DNA of 64,000 bases from Streptomyces fulvorobeus (lineage in GTDB: Bacteria; Actinomycetota; Actinomycetes; Streptomycetales; Streptomycetaceae), in the NCBI RefSeq assembly GCF_013167895.1, contig NZ_BLWC01000001.1:2542001-2606000 (forward strand), read 5' to 3'. A program made the position numbers and the translations under genes. Positions 33,474-45,100 of this stretch are shown here, one piece after another. Below the pieces are notes generated by a model, which saw only the letters and a list, made by a program, of their open reading frames with translations, did not search any database and was not told the DNA's origin. Within the stretch, counting starts at the first letter, position 1, and every line of letters begins with the position of its first letter.

Positions 33474-33761
33474 ATGTCCGACCTGCACAAGGAAGTCTCC
33501 GCACTGGAGCGCCAGTCCGCGACCGCGGCCCGGCTCTTCGACATCCGGAGGATCATCGGCGGCCTCTTCGTGGTCTACGGAGTGATCGTCACCATCGCCG
33601 GGATCAACCCCTCCGAAGCCGACCTGAAGAAGGCCGAGGGCGTCCACATCAACCTCTGGACCGGCCTCGCCATGCTGGCGCTCGGGCTGTTCTTCCTGGT
33701 CTGGATGAAGCTGCGTCCGGTCGTCGCACCGGCCGGGGTGGCGAAGCCGTCCGGCGACTGA
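33474..33761 (+). CDS. Small two-helix membrane protein co-transcribed with the symporter
   Basis: A 95-residue protein with a hydrophilic N-terminus of about 25 residues, hydrophobic helices at about 29-43 and 60-80, and a short tail. ATG 33474 has GGAGG upstream and lies 15 bases after the symporter stop. I do not recognise a family with certainty. Size and position suggest an accessory subunit or stability factor of the transporter. A strong hairpin follows. Confidence 0.75.
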   Translation: MSDLHKEVSALERQSATAARLFDIRRIIGGLFVVYGVIVTIAGINPSEADLKKAEGVHINLWTGLAMLALGLFFLVWMKLRPVVAPAGVAKPSGD

Positions 33762-33776
33762 CGCCCCGCGCCCGCC

Positions 33777-33823
33777 GCAGGGGCCGGACCTCACCCGCTC
33801 AGGCGGGGAGGACCGGCCCCTGC
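33777..33823. terminator. Compound hairpin spanning the stop codon of the convergent regulator
   Basis: GCAGGGGCCGG / CCGGCCCCTGC outer arms (11 bp), CCTC/GAGG, and an inner CCCGC-TCAG-GCGGG stem build one long hairpin. The stop codon of the response regulator on the minus strand sits in the tetraloop. It can end both the symporter operon and the regulator transcript. Confidence 0.75.
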
Positions 33824-34494
33824 CGCGCGTCCGGGACCGCCCGGTCCAGCAGCCCGGTACGGGCCGCGAGCGCCGCCGCCTCCAGGCGCGAGCCGACCCC
33901 CAGCTTCATCAGGACCCGCTGCACATGCGTACGCGCGGTGCTCGACGCGATCCCCATCCCGGCCGCGATCAGCCGGGTGTCCTCGCCCTCCGCGACCCGC
34001 ACCAGCACCTCGACCTCGCGCGGGGTGAGCATGCGCAGCAGCCGCTGGCCCTCGTCGTCCGGCTGCACCGCCGGGTTGAGCAGCTCCGCGAACGCCGCCC
34101 TGAGCAGCTGCGGCGCGACCGCCGCCTCACCGGCCCTGGCCTTGACGATCGCCCGTTCGACGCCCTCGATCCGCTCGTCGTGGCGGACGTACCCGGCGGC
34201 CCCCGCCGCGAACGCCGCCGCGATCCCGCGCGGGCTCGGCACCGGGCCGAGCACCACGACCGCCACCTGGGGGCGCTCCCGTCCGATCCGGACGATCGGA
34301 TCGAAGGTGCCGGGTTCCGCGGGCGCCGCCGTACCGAACAGACAGACCTCCGGGGCCCTGCTGACGACCAGTTCGGCCGCCCCGGACGTCGGCGCGGCCG
34401 CCGCGAGCACCCGGTGCCCGCGCAGTTTCAGCGCCGAGGCGAGTGCCTCGGCGAGCAGTCGGTGATCGTCGACCACCATGAGCCGCACGCTCAT
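33799..34494 (-). CDS. LuxR-type regulator with degenerate receiver domain
   Basis: A 231-residue protein. The N-terminus has the receiver start RLMVVDDHRLLAEALASALK, but the strand that should carry the phosphoacceptor reads EVCLFGTAAPAEPG with no Asp. The C-terminal LuxR helix-turn-helix is intact: LTPREVEVLVRVAEGED, ASSTARTHVQRVLMKLGV. It is therefore probably phosphorylation-independent, or sensing something else through the receiver fold. ATG 34494 has GGGGG upstream. It resembles the orphan regulator at 26.9-27.7 kb in layout. No kinase gene adjoins. Confidence 0.88.
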   Translation of the reverse strand: MSVRLMVVDDHRLLAEALASALKLRGHRVLAAAAPTSGAAELVVSRAPEVCLFGTAAPAEPGTFDPIVRIGRERPQVAVVVLGPVPSPRGIAAAFAAGAAGYVRHDERIEGVERAIVKARAGEAAVAPQLLRAAFAELLNPAVQPDDEGQRLLRMLTPREVEVLVRVAEGEDTRLIAAGMGIASSTARTHVQRVLMKLGVGSRLEAAALAARTGLLDRAVPDARQGPVLPA

Positions 34495-34659
34495 CGAGCA
34501 ACCCCCCATGTACCCCTGTATGCCCCTGCGAGCCCGGCCCCCCGGCCGTGACCCGGCAAGCTACACGCTTGGCCGACCTCGCGCGCCCCCTAGCCCCAGA
34601 AGCGTCCGAGAATGCCGGATTCTGCTTGCCCCAGGGGCACTTGGCGGTCGGAAAACGAC

Positions 34660-34695
34660 CGGCCCTGCCGGTCGGCTGATCGACCGGCAGGGCCG
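34660..34695 (-). terminator. Terminator of the first beta-propeller gene
   Basis: A perfect 15-bp stem CGGCCCTGCCGGTCG / CGACCGGCAGGGCCG with a GCTGAT loop, 39 bases past the stop at 34734. On the minus strand it is followed by GTCGTTTTCC, so it has a short T tract, uncommon in this genome. Confidence 0.85.
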
Positions 34696-34733
34696 TGGGC
34701 GTCCGTCCGCCGGGGCGGGCGTGACAGCGGGAG

Positions 34734-36459
34734 TCAGCTGGTGCGGAAGGAGACGACGAGGTACTCCTTGTCGCCCAGGGAGCTCTCGCGCGGCTCACTG
34801 ATCATCGTCTCGGACATGAACAGCTGTCCCTTGGAGTAGATGACCTCGGAGTAGTCCCCGGAGAAGCTGCTCTCCGCGTCACGGACCGCCTCGTCGGCCG
34901 GGTTCTCCATCAGCAGCGTCTCCTTGAAGGTTCCGCCGTCGATGGAGACGATCTGCCCGCCCTTGTCGTACGGGGGCTGCTTGTACGCGATGACGTCGGC
35001 GCCGTCCATCCGCAGCGGCGTCAGCGTGTAGCGGTCGCCCGCGTCCGCCTTGCCGCCGACCAGCTTGCCGGTGGTCAGGTCGAAGGCGACGATCTCGTTG
35101 GTGTCGCCGTACTCGCCACCGCCCTCGTGCTCCTCGGTCGGCACGTACAGCCGGTTGTTGCCGACGACGAGGTGCCGGCAGGTCTCGACCTTGGTGGAAC
35201 CGCAGCGGGCCGCGTACTTGTCCGCGTCGGCCGAGATCCGCACGAGCAGCTTGCCGGTGGCCGCGTCGATGGAGAAGAAGTCCGAGATGCCGCTGCCGTC
35301 ACCGGCGGTGTCGCCGACGTCGGCGGCGACGACCAGCGGCTTGGTGGAGACGATGCTCGCGTACTCGACGCCCGGCGGCATCTTGTACGAGGAGACCGGA
35401 GCGCCCGTGGTCGGGTTGAGCGCCTGGATGGTCAGCTGCGGGTCGTCGTACGAACCACACTTGCGGACCGTGGCCAGGGCCTCGCCGCCGCCGTAGCCCA
35501 TGTCGTAGCAGCCGTCCGCCTCGGCCGTCGGCTTCCACAGCTCGGCGCCCGTGGTGAGGTCGAACGCGGCGCCGCCGCTGGTACCGCCGGCGGCGACCGT
35601 GGTGCCACTGACCGTGACCTCGTCGAACCTGACGGGCTCGTCGCCCCCGGTGGCCGCGGTGACCGACTTGCTCCAGAGCAGCTTGCCGGTGGCCAGGTCG
35701 AGCGCGCCGACCTGGTTGCAGGGCTGGTACTTCTTCGCCTTGGTCGGCTTGCCCGCCTCGAAGACGACGGCCGTCTTGAAGTCCTTGCTCATGTGCCTGG
35801 ACGCGGAGCAGACCTGGCCGGGCAGCGGGACCGACCAGAGCTTGGTGCCCTTGACGGGGTCGTAGCCGACGATCTCGTACACGCCGGTCTTGACGTACGC
35901 CTTGTCGGTGAGCCAGGAGCCCGCGACCGACGTGGTGTCGGTGACCTTGGGCTGGGGCAGCTGGAAGCCGACCGCCGACTTGGTGTTCGCCGGTGCCTTC
36001 TCGTCGCCGCCGCCGAGGCCGCCGCTCTCGCCGCCCTTCTTCTCGCCGCCGCTCGCACCGGCCGAGGACGCCTCGGTGCCGGTGCCGGTCTTCTCGTCAC
36101 CGCTGGTGGCCGAGTAGACGACCCCGGCGCCGATGATCAGCACCACGGCCGCGGCCGCCGCGACGATGATCCGCATCTGGGTGGAGAGCCTCCCGCCGTT
36201 CCCGGCGGGCTGCCCCGGGTACTGCGGGTGCATGGGCGCCGTCGGGTAGCCGTAGCCCTGCTGCGGGTGCGCGACGGGCGGCGGTCCCTGCGGGTAGCCG
36301 TAACCGGGGGGCGCCGGGGGCGCTCCCGGCGGCGGGACCTGCGGGTAGCCGTAGCCGGGGGCTGGGTCGGCTGCTTGTCGAACCCGCCGGGCGGGGGCTC
36401 TGCGGGGCGCCGAATCCGCCCTGGGGCGGCTCGTTGGGCGGCTGGGGCGGCTGGGTCAT
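34734..36459 (-). CDS. Membrane-anchored PQQ-like beta-propeller protein (two apparent frameshifts)
   Basis: With one base restored in each of two G5 runs (36393-36397 and 36357-36361) the product is 575 residues. It has a cytoplasmic Pro/Gly/Tyr-rich head of about 95 residues with GYGYPQ repeats and one membrane helix (IIVAAAAAVVLIIGAGVVY). A Gly/Ser/Glu linker follows, then an extracellular PQQ/BamB-like propeller with repeated GxLLW and TGKLL blades. It is type II oriented with no enzyme motif. A partner or scaffold role at the cell surface is inferred. The ATG at 36459 (MTQPPQPPNEPPQGG) matches the start of the neighbouring paralogue, which supports the repair. It lies 55 bases after that gene. 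Confidence 0.82.
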
Positions 36460-36514
36460 GGAGTGCACACCTCTGGAGGAAGGGGACTGTGGGGTCGGGC
36501 GCCGTCGTGAACCG

Positions 36515-38329
36515 TCACTCGCCGAAGACCATCATGGTCTTCTGCTCCTTCTCCTCCTCGTCGCTGCCGGCGCTGACGCGCCCGCTGAGGATGAAGGAAC
36601 GGCCGCTCGCGTAGGCGACCTTCGACGAGTAGAAGGTGCTCTCGATACGGGCCGTCGACCGGGGGTGCTGGAGCAGCACGGTGGGCGTGCCACCGGTCGG
36701 GGCGAGCGTGGCCACGGCCCCGCCCTTGTCGTACGAGGCGGCCAGGTGGAGCAGCACCTTGCCGCCCTCCATCCGCAGCGGCGCCATGACCCGTCCGGCG
36801 GGGGCCGCCGCCTTCCACCTGGGGCTGCCGGTGTTCAGGTTGAAGGCGACGACCTTGTTCGTACGGCTGGTGCCGCTGGAGTCGTCGTCGGTCGCCAGGT
36901 AGAGCGTGTTGGCGTCGGCGGCGACTCCGGTGCAGCCTTCGAGCTGCTCACCGAAGATCGAGAAACCGCCGCCGCAGTCGGGCGAGAACGTGTCCTCGGG
37001 GTCACCGGCCAGCTGGGAGCGGAGCGTGCCGTTCTCCTTGAGGGCGATGATGGACCACTTGCCCTTCTTGCCCCCGCTCTTCCCCTGCGTGAGCGAGACG
37101 ACCAGCGGGCTCACCGAGTAGACCTTGTCGACCTTCCAGCCCCGTGCGGGCTTGTACGTCCACTTGGCCTTGCCGGTGACCGGGTCGATCTCCTGGAGCT
37201 GGTGCTGCGGGTTCTCGATGTCGTCGGTGCGGCAGCTGCCCGCGGCGATCAGCTTGGGGCCGCCGGCGAACGCGAACGGCTGGCAGGCGCCCGCCGGCTT
37301 GCCGAACAGCTCCTTGCCGTCGCTGACGCGGTATCCGTTGGAGTTGCTGGTGCGGCCGACCGTGACGGTGTCCCCGCTGATCGCCAGGCCGATGTCGGAC
37401 AGCATGTCCCAGGTGCTGTTCTGCTCGACCGTCTTCTTCCAGCCGGCCTTGCCGGTGTTGAGGTCGATCATCTGGAGCAGCGCGCAGTCGGCGCCCTCCT
37501 TCGTGCTGTCCTCGACGCCGATGACGAGCTTGCCGTCCGCGGTGGGCTGCGGCGGCGCCGCGCACATGTCGGCGGGCAGCGGCAGGGTCCACTTCTGCTT
37601 GCCGTCGGCGACGGAGTAGCCGGAGACCGTTCGGTACATGCCCTTGACGACGGTGTCGCCGACGATCCAGGGGCCGTACACGTCGGCGCCGTTGCGCGGC
37701 AGGTCCACGGCGTTCGTCTGGAGCCACAGGACCTTCGCCTCGCCCGGCCTGCGACCGGCGTTCAGGTCGTCGTCGACCGTGCGGCCGTCGCCGTTGCCAT
37801 CGCCCTCGTCGACCGTGGGGGACGTGCTCGGGGCCGTGCCGGTCGTCTTCTCGGCGACGGGCGGCTTCTTCTCGTCGTCACCGCCGTTCGTCGCGAAGAC
37901 GGCGCCGCCTATGACGAGCAGCGCGGCGACCGCCCCGCCGATGATCATCGCGGGCCTGCCCCTGAACGGGCTGCCGCCGCCGGGTCCCGCAGGGCCGCCG
38001 GGTCCCGCAGGGCCGCCGGGGACGGGCGCGCCGGGGTACTGCTGCTGCGGATAGCCGTAACCGGGCTGCCCTGACGGGCCGTACGGCCCCGGCTGCCCGC
38101 CGTAGGGTCCCGGCTGCTGGCCGTAGGGTCCCGGCTGCTGCCCGTACGGGCCGGGCTGCTGGGCGTACGGGCCCGGACTCTGGGCGTACGGCCCCGGGGC
38201 ATGGCCGGGCGGCGGCGGGGTCTGCGGGGGCTGCCCGGGGGGCGGCGGCGGCTGAGGAGTTCCCTGCGGCGGCTCCTGCGGAGCTCCGAAGCCTCCCTGC
38301 GGCGGTTGCTGGCTGGGCGGCTGGGTCAT
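36515..38329 (-). CDS. Membrane-anchored PQQ-like beta-propeller protein
   Basis: A 604-residue paralogue of the preceding entry. The cytoplasmic head (about 120 residues) is low-complexity, with GPYGQQPGPYGQQ-type repeats. A membrane helix AMIIGGAVAALLVIGGAVF lies near residue 135. After an acidic linker comes a PQQ/BamB-type propeller with recurring G-K-x-x-W and LNTG-type blade ends. Several Cys pairs in the outer domain could form disulfides. ATG 38329 has AAGGGGG eight bases upstream. The two propeller genes probably form one transcript ending at the hairpin 34660-34695. Confidence 0.88.
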   Translation of the reverse strand: MTQPPSQQPPQGGFGAPQEPPQGTPQPPPPPGQPPQTPPPPGHAPGPYAQSPGPYAQQPGPYGQQPGPYGQQPGPYGGQPGPYGPSGQPGYGYPQQQYPGAPVPGGPAGPGGPAGPGGGSPFRGRPAMIIGGAVAALLVIGGAVFATNGGDDEKKPPVAEKTTGTAPSTSPTVDEGDGNGDGRTVDDDLNAGRRPGEAKVLWLQTNAVDLPRNGADVYGPWIVGDTVVKGMYRTVSGYSVADGKQKWTLPLPADMCAAPPQPTADGKLVIGVEDSTKEGADCALLQMIDLNTGKAGWKKTVEQNSTWDMLSDIGLAISGDTVTVGRTSNSNGYRVSDGKELFGKPAGACQPFAFAGGPKLIAAGSCRTDDIENPQHQLQEIDPVTGKAKWTYKPARGWKVDKVYSVSPLVVSLTQGKSGGKKGKWSIIALKENGTLRSQLAGDPEDTFSPDCGGGFSIFGEQLEGCTGVAADANTLYLATDDDSSGTSRTNKVVAFNLNTGSPRWKAAAPAGRVMAPLRMEGGKVLLHLAASYDKGGAVATLAPTGGTPTVLLQHPRSTARIESTFYSSKVAYASGRSFILSGRVSAGSDEEEKEQKTMMVFGE

Positions 38330-38477
38330 CAGCACGTCCCCCTTCGTGCGGTGCGGTCCGGTGCCCGTTCCGGTCTCCCCCGCGTTTCCGTGGCTGGTAT
38401 CCCACGGAAAGGAGCGGAGCGGGCATGGGGTCCGCGGTGTTACGACAGTCGAGCGGGGCTTCTTTCTACCACCCGTA

Positions 38478-38532
38478 CCGCTTCGGACACGGGGGCGGTC
38501 CGCCCTCTGTTTCCAAGGGAGGACCGCCCCGT
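38478..38532 (-). terminator. Terminator of the ABC-F gene
   Basis: CACGGGGGCGGTCC pairs with GGACCGCCCCGTG with one bulged G; CCCT/AGGG forms an inner stem. It starts 73 bases beyond the ABC-F stop. The rest of the 275-base gap 38330-38604 holds the propeller RBS and no feature I can name. Confidence 0.7.
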
Positions 38533-38604
38533 GATGCCCTCGTTACGACCCGGCCGGAGTCGGCAGGGATCGGGGGAGGCCGCGCTCCACCGCTGCGGCG
38601 GCTG

Positions 38605-40422
<1,818 letters not shown>

Positions 40423-40554
40423 TTCACTCCTGCCTGGGGGGTCCCTGCGTCGGGGACCGCTCGAAGTCCCAGGGTAGTCGCCACCGGGAACGCGCCGGCG
40501 CGCGGCGACCGGCGTGAGCGAGGACGAGCCACGCGTCGTCCCGTGCCGCTGTCC

Positions 40555-41460
40555 TTACGGGCGCTGGACCGTCGCCCCCGGCGCCGGGGACACCGCCACC
40601 CTCGCGCTCCTGCACGTGCCGGAGGTGATCAGCGCGTGTGCGGTCTTCTCCGCCGACTCCTCGTCCGCCACCAGGAACGCGGTGGTCGGCCCCGAGCCGG
40701 AGACCAGGGCGGCCAGGGCGCCGGCCGAGGTGCCCGCCGCGAGGGTGGCGGCCAGCGAGGGGCGCAGGGAGAGCGCGGCGGCCTGGAGGTCGTTGCTCAG
40801 GGCGTCCGCGAGCGCGGTGGTGTCCCCGGCGCGCAGCGCGGTCAGCAGCGCGGCGGACGCGGTGGGCTCGGGGACGTCCGTCCCCGCGGTGAGCCGGTCG
40901 AACTCGCCGTAGACCGCCGGGGTGGACAGCCCTCCGTCGGCGACCGCGAAGACCCAGTGGAAGGTGCCCCCGACCTCGACCGGGGTCAGCAGCTCACCGC
41001 GCCCCAGGCCGAGCGCGGCCCCGCCCACCAGGCTGAACGGCACGTCGCTGCCCAGTCCGGCGCAGAGCGCGAGCAGTTCCTCACGGGAGGCGCCCGTGGA
41101 CCAGAGCGCGTCGCAGGCCAGCAGGGCGGCGGCACCGTCCGCGCTGCCGCCCGCCATGCCGCCCGCCACGGGGATGTCCTTGTCGATGTGGATGTGCACG
41201 TCGGGCGTGCGGCCGTACCGCCCGGCCAGCGCGGTCGCGGCGCGGGCGGCGAGGTTCGTGGCGTCCAGCGGGACCTGCGCGGCGTCCGGCCCCGAGCAGG
41301 TGACCGTCAGCCGGTCGGCGGGGGTGACGGTCACCTCGTCGTACAGGCCCACGGCGAGGAAGACGTTGGCCAGGTCGTGGAAGCCGTCGGCGCGTGGGGC
41401 GCCGACCGCGAGCTGCGCGTTGACCTTGGCGGGGACGCGGACGGTGACACTGCGGGTCAT
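40555..41460 (-). CDS. ispE: 4-diphosphocytidyl-2-C-methyl-D-erythritol kinase
   Basis: A 301-residue GHMP kinase of the MEP isoprenoid pathway. The N-terminal [16 protein letters not shown], the ATP loop [18 protein letters not shown] near residue 100 and the C-terminal [17 protein letters not shown] are as expected. Its start overlaps the rsmA stop (ATGA), so it is the last gene of the rpfB-rsmA-ispE overlap operon. That order is widely conserved in actinobacteria. The 132-base gap to ABC-F shows no clear terminator. Confidence 0.95.
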   Translation of the reverse strand: MTRSVTVRVPAKVNAQLAVGAPRADGFHDLANVFLAVGLYDEVTVTPADRLTVTCSGPDAAQVPLDATNLAARAATALAGRYGRTPDVHIHIDKDIPVAGGMAGGSADGAAALLACDALWSTGASREELLALCAGLGSDVPFSLVGGAALGLGRGELLTPVEVGGTFHWVFAVADGGLSTPAVYGEFDRLTAGTDVPEPTASAALLTALRAGDTTALADALSNDLQAAALSLRPSLAATLAAGTSAGALAALVSGSGPTTAFLVADEESAEKTAHALITSGTCRSARVAVSPAPGATVQRP

Positions 41461-42341
41461 ACGGACGGCTCCGGCGTGCTCTGCGGCTTGTTCTCGGCGA
41501 TCGCGGCGAACTCCTCGACCGTCAGCGCCTCGCCGCGGGCCTGCGGCGAGACACCGGCCGCGAGGAGGGCGGCCTCGGCGGCGGGCGCGGAACCCGCCCA
41601 GCCGGACAGGGCCGCGCGCAGCGTCTTGCGGCGCTGGGCGAACGCCGCGTCGACGACCGCGAACACCTCGGTACGGCTCGCACTCGTCCTGATCGGCTCC
41701 GTGCGCCGGACCAGGGACACCAGCCCCGAGTCGACGTTGGGCGCGGGCCAGAAGACCGTGCGGCCGATGGACCCGGCGCGCCTGACGTCGGCGTACCAGT
41801 TCGCCTTGACGGACGGCACCCCGTACACCTTGTTGCCCGGCTTGGCGGCCAGCCGGTCGGCGACCTCGGCCTGCACCATCACCAGGGTGCGTTCGATGCT
41901 CGGGAAGCGCTCCAGCATGGTGAGCAGGACCGGCACGGCCACGTTGTACGGAAGGTTGGCCACCAGCGCGGTGGGCGGAGGGCCCGGCAGCTCCCGGACC
42001 AGCATCGCGTCGGAGTGGACCAGGGCGAACCGGCCGGCGCGCTCCGGCATCCGGGCGGCGACCGTGGCGGGCAGCGCGCCCGCGAGCACCTCGTCGATCT
42101 CCACGGCGACGACCCGGTCGGCGGCCTCAAGCAGCGCCAGGGTCAGCGAGCCGAGCCCCGGCCCCACCTCGACCACGACGTCGTCGGGGCGGACCTCGGC
42201 GGTGCGCACGATCCGGCGGACGGTGTTGGCGTCGATGACGAAGTTCTGACCGCGCTGCTTGGTCGGGCGTACGCCCAGCTTCGCTGCCAGGTCGCGGATG
42301 TCTGCGGGGCCCAGGAGGGCGTCGGGCTCTGTGCTGCTCAC
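41457..42341 (-). CDS. rsmA: 16S rRNA dimethyladenosine transferase
   Basis: A 294-residue SAM-dependent methylase (KsgA) modifying two adjacent adenosines near the 16S 3' end. Motifs: [15 protein letters not shown] near residue 32, SAM motif [17 protein letters not shown], acidic VAVEIDE, and catalytic NLPYNVAVP near 130. Length is normal. The start GTG 42341 overlaps the rpfB stop by four bases and its stop overlaps ispE, so its translation depends on both neighbours. Confidence 0.96.
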   Translation of the reverse strand: MSSTEPDALLGPADIRDLAAKLGVRPTKQRGQNFVIDANTVRRIVRTAEVRPDDVVVEVGPGLGSLTLALLEAADRVVAVEIDEVLAGALPATVAARMPERAGRFALVHSDAMLVRELPGPPPTALVANLPYNVAVPVLLTMLERFPSIERTLVMVQAEVADRLAAKPGNKVYGVPSVKANWYADVRRAGSIGRTVFWPAPNVDSGLVSLVRRTEPIRTSASRTEVFAVVDAAFAQRRKTLRAALSGWAGSAPAAEAALLAAGVSPQARGEALTVEEFAAIAENKPQSTPEPSV

Positions 42342-43692
42342 CCGCTAAGCCTACGGCCGCAGTGCGGCCACGGACTCGCCCCCCTTTGCGCGTACAGCTT
42401 CTGCGCCCGGCGGGTCTGTTCGGCCGCCGGGGCGTCCTGGGGCCTGCCGGTGCCGCCCAGGGAGTGCCAGGTCTGGGTGTCGAACTGGTAGAGCCCGCCG
42501 TACGTGCCACTGGGGTCCACGGCGTCCGGGCGCCCGCCGGACTCGCAGGCGGCGAGACCGCTCCAGTTCAGGCCGTCCGCGCGCGGGGCCGGGTCCGGGA
42601 GTTTCCTGGTCCCGACGCGGACGATCCGGCTGACCGGTTCGCGCAGGGTCTCCTCGCCGGTCCTGCGCGGTCTGTGCTTGACGCCGTTGACGGTGCGCAG
42701 GGCGTAGGTGACCCGCCGGACCCCGTTGCTCCCGTTGCGTTCGACGACCTCCGTACCGGCGGCCAGGGTGGGGTCATCCCTGCGTTCGACGGCGTACGGG
42801 ACGGTCACCTCGCGCACTTCGCGGGAGTCGGTGATCCGCATGACGGAGATCGTCTGTCCGTCGCGCGGGAAGCTGTCGAGGGGTACGGAGGTGGTGTCCT
42901 GGCCCCGCAGCGTGATGCCGGCCTGGGTGACGGCCTCGCGGACGGTGGCGGCGTTGGTGCACAGGGTGCGCTCGCGGCCGTCCGCCATGAACGTGACGGT
43001 GCGCTCGGTGCGGATGTCGAGGGCCAGACCGGCGCGGCCGATCCGGGAGGAGCGCGAGGCGGAGAGGTACGCCCCCTCGGCGCGCACCCCGAACTGGCTC
43101 AGGGCCTCATCGACCGTCTCGGCGGTGGTCCACACCTGGCGGCGGATGCCGTCGAGGGTGAGGGTGACGGGGCGTCCGTACCGGACGACGATCTCGTCCC
43201 CGCTGTCCAGTCCGGTGCCGGGCGCCGGGGCGACCAGGTCGTGTTCACCGACGGCTACGCCCTCGTCCGCGAGGAGTTCGCCGACGTCGTCGGCGAAGGT
43301 GTGCAGGGTGCGCGGCTGCCCGTCGACGCTCAGCCGGACGGCCTTGTCGTGGGCGACGAACGCGGTGGTGCCTCCGGCCAGGAAGGCGACGACCAGGGCT
43401 TGCGGGACGAGCCGCCGCAGGCCGTCGCCGTTCGCCGCGCTCTTGCGGCGCCTGGTGCCGCGGCCGGTCGCACCCCGGCCGGTGGTGCCCTCCGCCGTGA
43501 CCGCCTGGCGGGGTACGAGGGGTGTGTCGAGCGCGGTCGGGTCGTGGACGGCCGGGGCCGGCCACGCCCTGCCCGCGAGCGTCGCCTCCTGGTCGAGGGG
43601 CGGGCGGGATACGGGGGCGCGACGGCCACGGGCGCGGCCGGTGCGCGCCGGCCGCCGCGCGCCGCACGGTGACTGCCCTGCGAATTGCTCAC
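42338..43692 (-). CDS. rpfB: Resuscitation-promoting factor RpfB (one apparent frameshift near the N-terminus)
   Basis: A secreted or membrane-anchored muralytic enzyme that aids spore germination and exit from dormancy. In order: a membrane segment [20 protein letters not shown], three DUF348 repeats (for example [19 protein letters not shown]), a G5 domain ([19 protein letters not shown]) and the Rpf lysozyme-like domain [17 protein letters not shown] with catalytic Glu, ending [10 protein letters not shown]. The best start is GTG 43692 ([14 protein letters not shown]) with GGAG five bases upstream, but it lies in another frame. One base added to the G5 run 43613-43617 joins it, giving 451 residues. 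Its stop overlaps rsmA. Confidence 0.9.
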
Positions 43693-43822
43693 TACGCTCC
43701 AGAGAATCGGCCCTGCGACCCGGATGCGCGGGGACGATAGCGCTTCCGCGGCGACTCTCCAAAGCCATGCGGTGGCATCAGGCCGCCGTGTCGCCGCCCG
43801 CCGGGACGGTCCCGGGAGCCGC

Positions 43823-44689
43823 TCAGTAGTCGAACGCCCGCGCCGTGTTGTCGTTGACCGCCGCCGCGAGGGCGTCCTCACCGACCCCCTTGACCTCGGC
43901 CATCGCGCGGAGTGTGACCGGAATCAGATAGGGCGCGTTGGGCCGTCCGCGGTACGGGGCCGGCGTGAGGAAGGGCGCGTCCGTCTCCACCAGGAGCAGT
44001 TCCACGGGTGCGACGGCCAGGGCGTCGCGCAGCGGCTGGGCGTTCTTGAAGGTGACGTTGCCCGCGAAGGACATGAAGTATCCGGCGTCCGCGCAGATCC
44101 GGGCCATGTCGGCGTCGCCCGAGTAGCAGTGGAAGACGGTCCGTTCGGGGGCGCCCGCGTCGGCGAGGACGCGCAGCACGTCCGCGTGCGCGTCGCGGTC
44201 GTGGATGACCAGGGCCTTGCCGTGGCGCTTGGCGATCTCGATGTGCGCCCGGAAGGACTCCTCCTGGGCGGCCATGCCCTCGGGGCCCGTACGGAAGTGG
44301 TCGAGGCCGGTCTCGCCGACGCCGCGTACGTGGCCGAGGGCGGCCAGCGCGTCGATCCGGTCGAGTGCGTCGTCGAGCGCGGCCCTGCCGCCCGGCTCCC
44401 GGACTCCCTGGCGGGCGGTGCCCTGTGGGTCGCCGTGCACGATGCGGGGTGCCTCGTTGGGGTGCAGGGCGACGGACGCGTGCACGGCGGCGTGGGCCGC
44501 GGCGGTGTCGGCGGCCCACTGCGAGCCCGCCACGTCGCAGCCGACCTGGATCACGGTCGTCACGTTGACGGCGGCGGCCCTGGCCAGGGCCTCCTCGACG
44601 GTCGAGTCCTGCATGTCGAGGTGGGTGTGCGAATCGGCGACCGGCACCCGCAGGGGCTCGGGCAGCGGCGGGGCTTCCGTACGGCTCAT
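43823..44689 (-). CDS. TatD-family deoxyribonuclease
   Basis: A 288-residue metal-dependent hydrolase. The TIM-barrel metal sites are seen as DSHTHLD near residue 20, GVGETGLDHF near 125, VIHDRDAH near 160, HCYSGD near 185 and VETDAPFLTP near 230. TatD proteins degrade DNA or RNA ends and some act in quality control. It lies 130 bases upstream of rpfB on the same strand. Start ATG 44689 or GTG 44695; neither has a good RBS. Confidence 0.93.
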   Translation of the reverse strand: MSRTEAPPLPEPLRVPVADSHTHLDMQDSTVEEALARAAAVNVTTVIQVGCDVAGSQWAADTAAAHAAVHASVALHPNEAPRIVHGDPQGTARQGVREPGGRAALDDALDRIDALAALGHVRGVGETGLDHFRTGPEGMAAQEESFRAHIEIAKRHGKALVIHDRDAHADVLRVLADAGAPERTVFHCYSGDADMARICADAGYFMSFAGNVTFKNAQPLRDALAVAPVELLLVETDAPFLTPAPYRGRPNAPYLIPVTLRAMAEVKGVGEDALAAAVNDNTARAFDY

Positions 44690-44743
44690 GCCCACGATCG
44701 TACGAGGGTCACGGGCGCCGGCTGACTCGCGGTGGCGGCCGGT

Positions 44744-45100
44744 TCACCGGCGGGGGAAGGGGTGCAGCAGATGGGAGAACCGCCAGTGGTGTGCCGGCTC
44801 CGGCCCGGCCGGCGCGGGGGCCGAGGCCGTCCCCTCGGGCAGCTGGGCGCCGAGAAGGCGCTGGACGGTCGAGACCCGGCCGGCCCGCATGATCCGGACG
44901 ACGTGTGCGCCGCAGTTGGCGCAGGTCGGCCGGGAGAGCGGGGAGGGCACGCGCTCCCCGTCCGCCTTGTAGACGACGAAGGGGCTGCCCGAGCCGTCGA
45001 CGTGGTGCTCGATCTCGTACGCCTGCTCCCAGCCGTGTCCGCACCGCATGCAGGCGAACGCGTACGCCTCATGGACGGTGGTTGCCGCGATCTCGCTCAT
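44744..45100 (-). CDS. Small zinc-ribbon protein of unknown function
   Basis: A 118-residue soluble protein. CMRCGHGW near residue 17 and CANCGAHVV near 60 make a four-Cys zinc ribbon, with a strand-rich middle and a basic tail HWRFSHLLHPFPRR. Such proteins often bind nucleic acid or RNA polymerase, but nothing here shows it. ATG 45100 has AGGAG upstream. A TGTCCG-C-CGGACA palindrome (45114-45126) is 14 bases ahead and could be an autoregulatory operator. Confidence 0.78.
   Translation of the reverse strand: MSEIAATTVHEAYAFACMRCGHGWEQAYEIEHHVDGSGSPFVVYKADGERVPSPLSRPTCANCGAHVVRIMRAGRVSTVQRLLGAQLPEGTASAPAPAGPEPAHHWRFSHLLHPFPRR

Noticed and set aside
43693..43822. c-di-AMP (ydaO) riboswitch before rpfB
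   Set aside because: Such riboswitches control some rpf genes, but only about 130 bases are available between tatD and rpfB and no matching stem pattern was seen.
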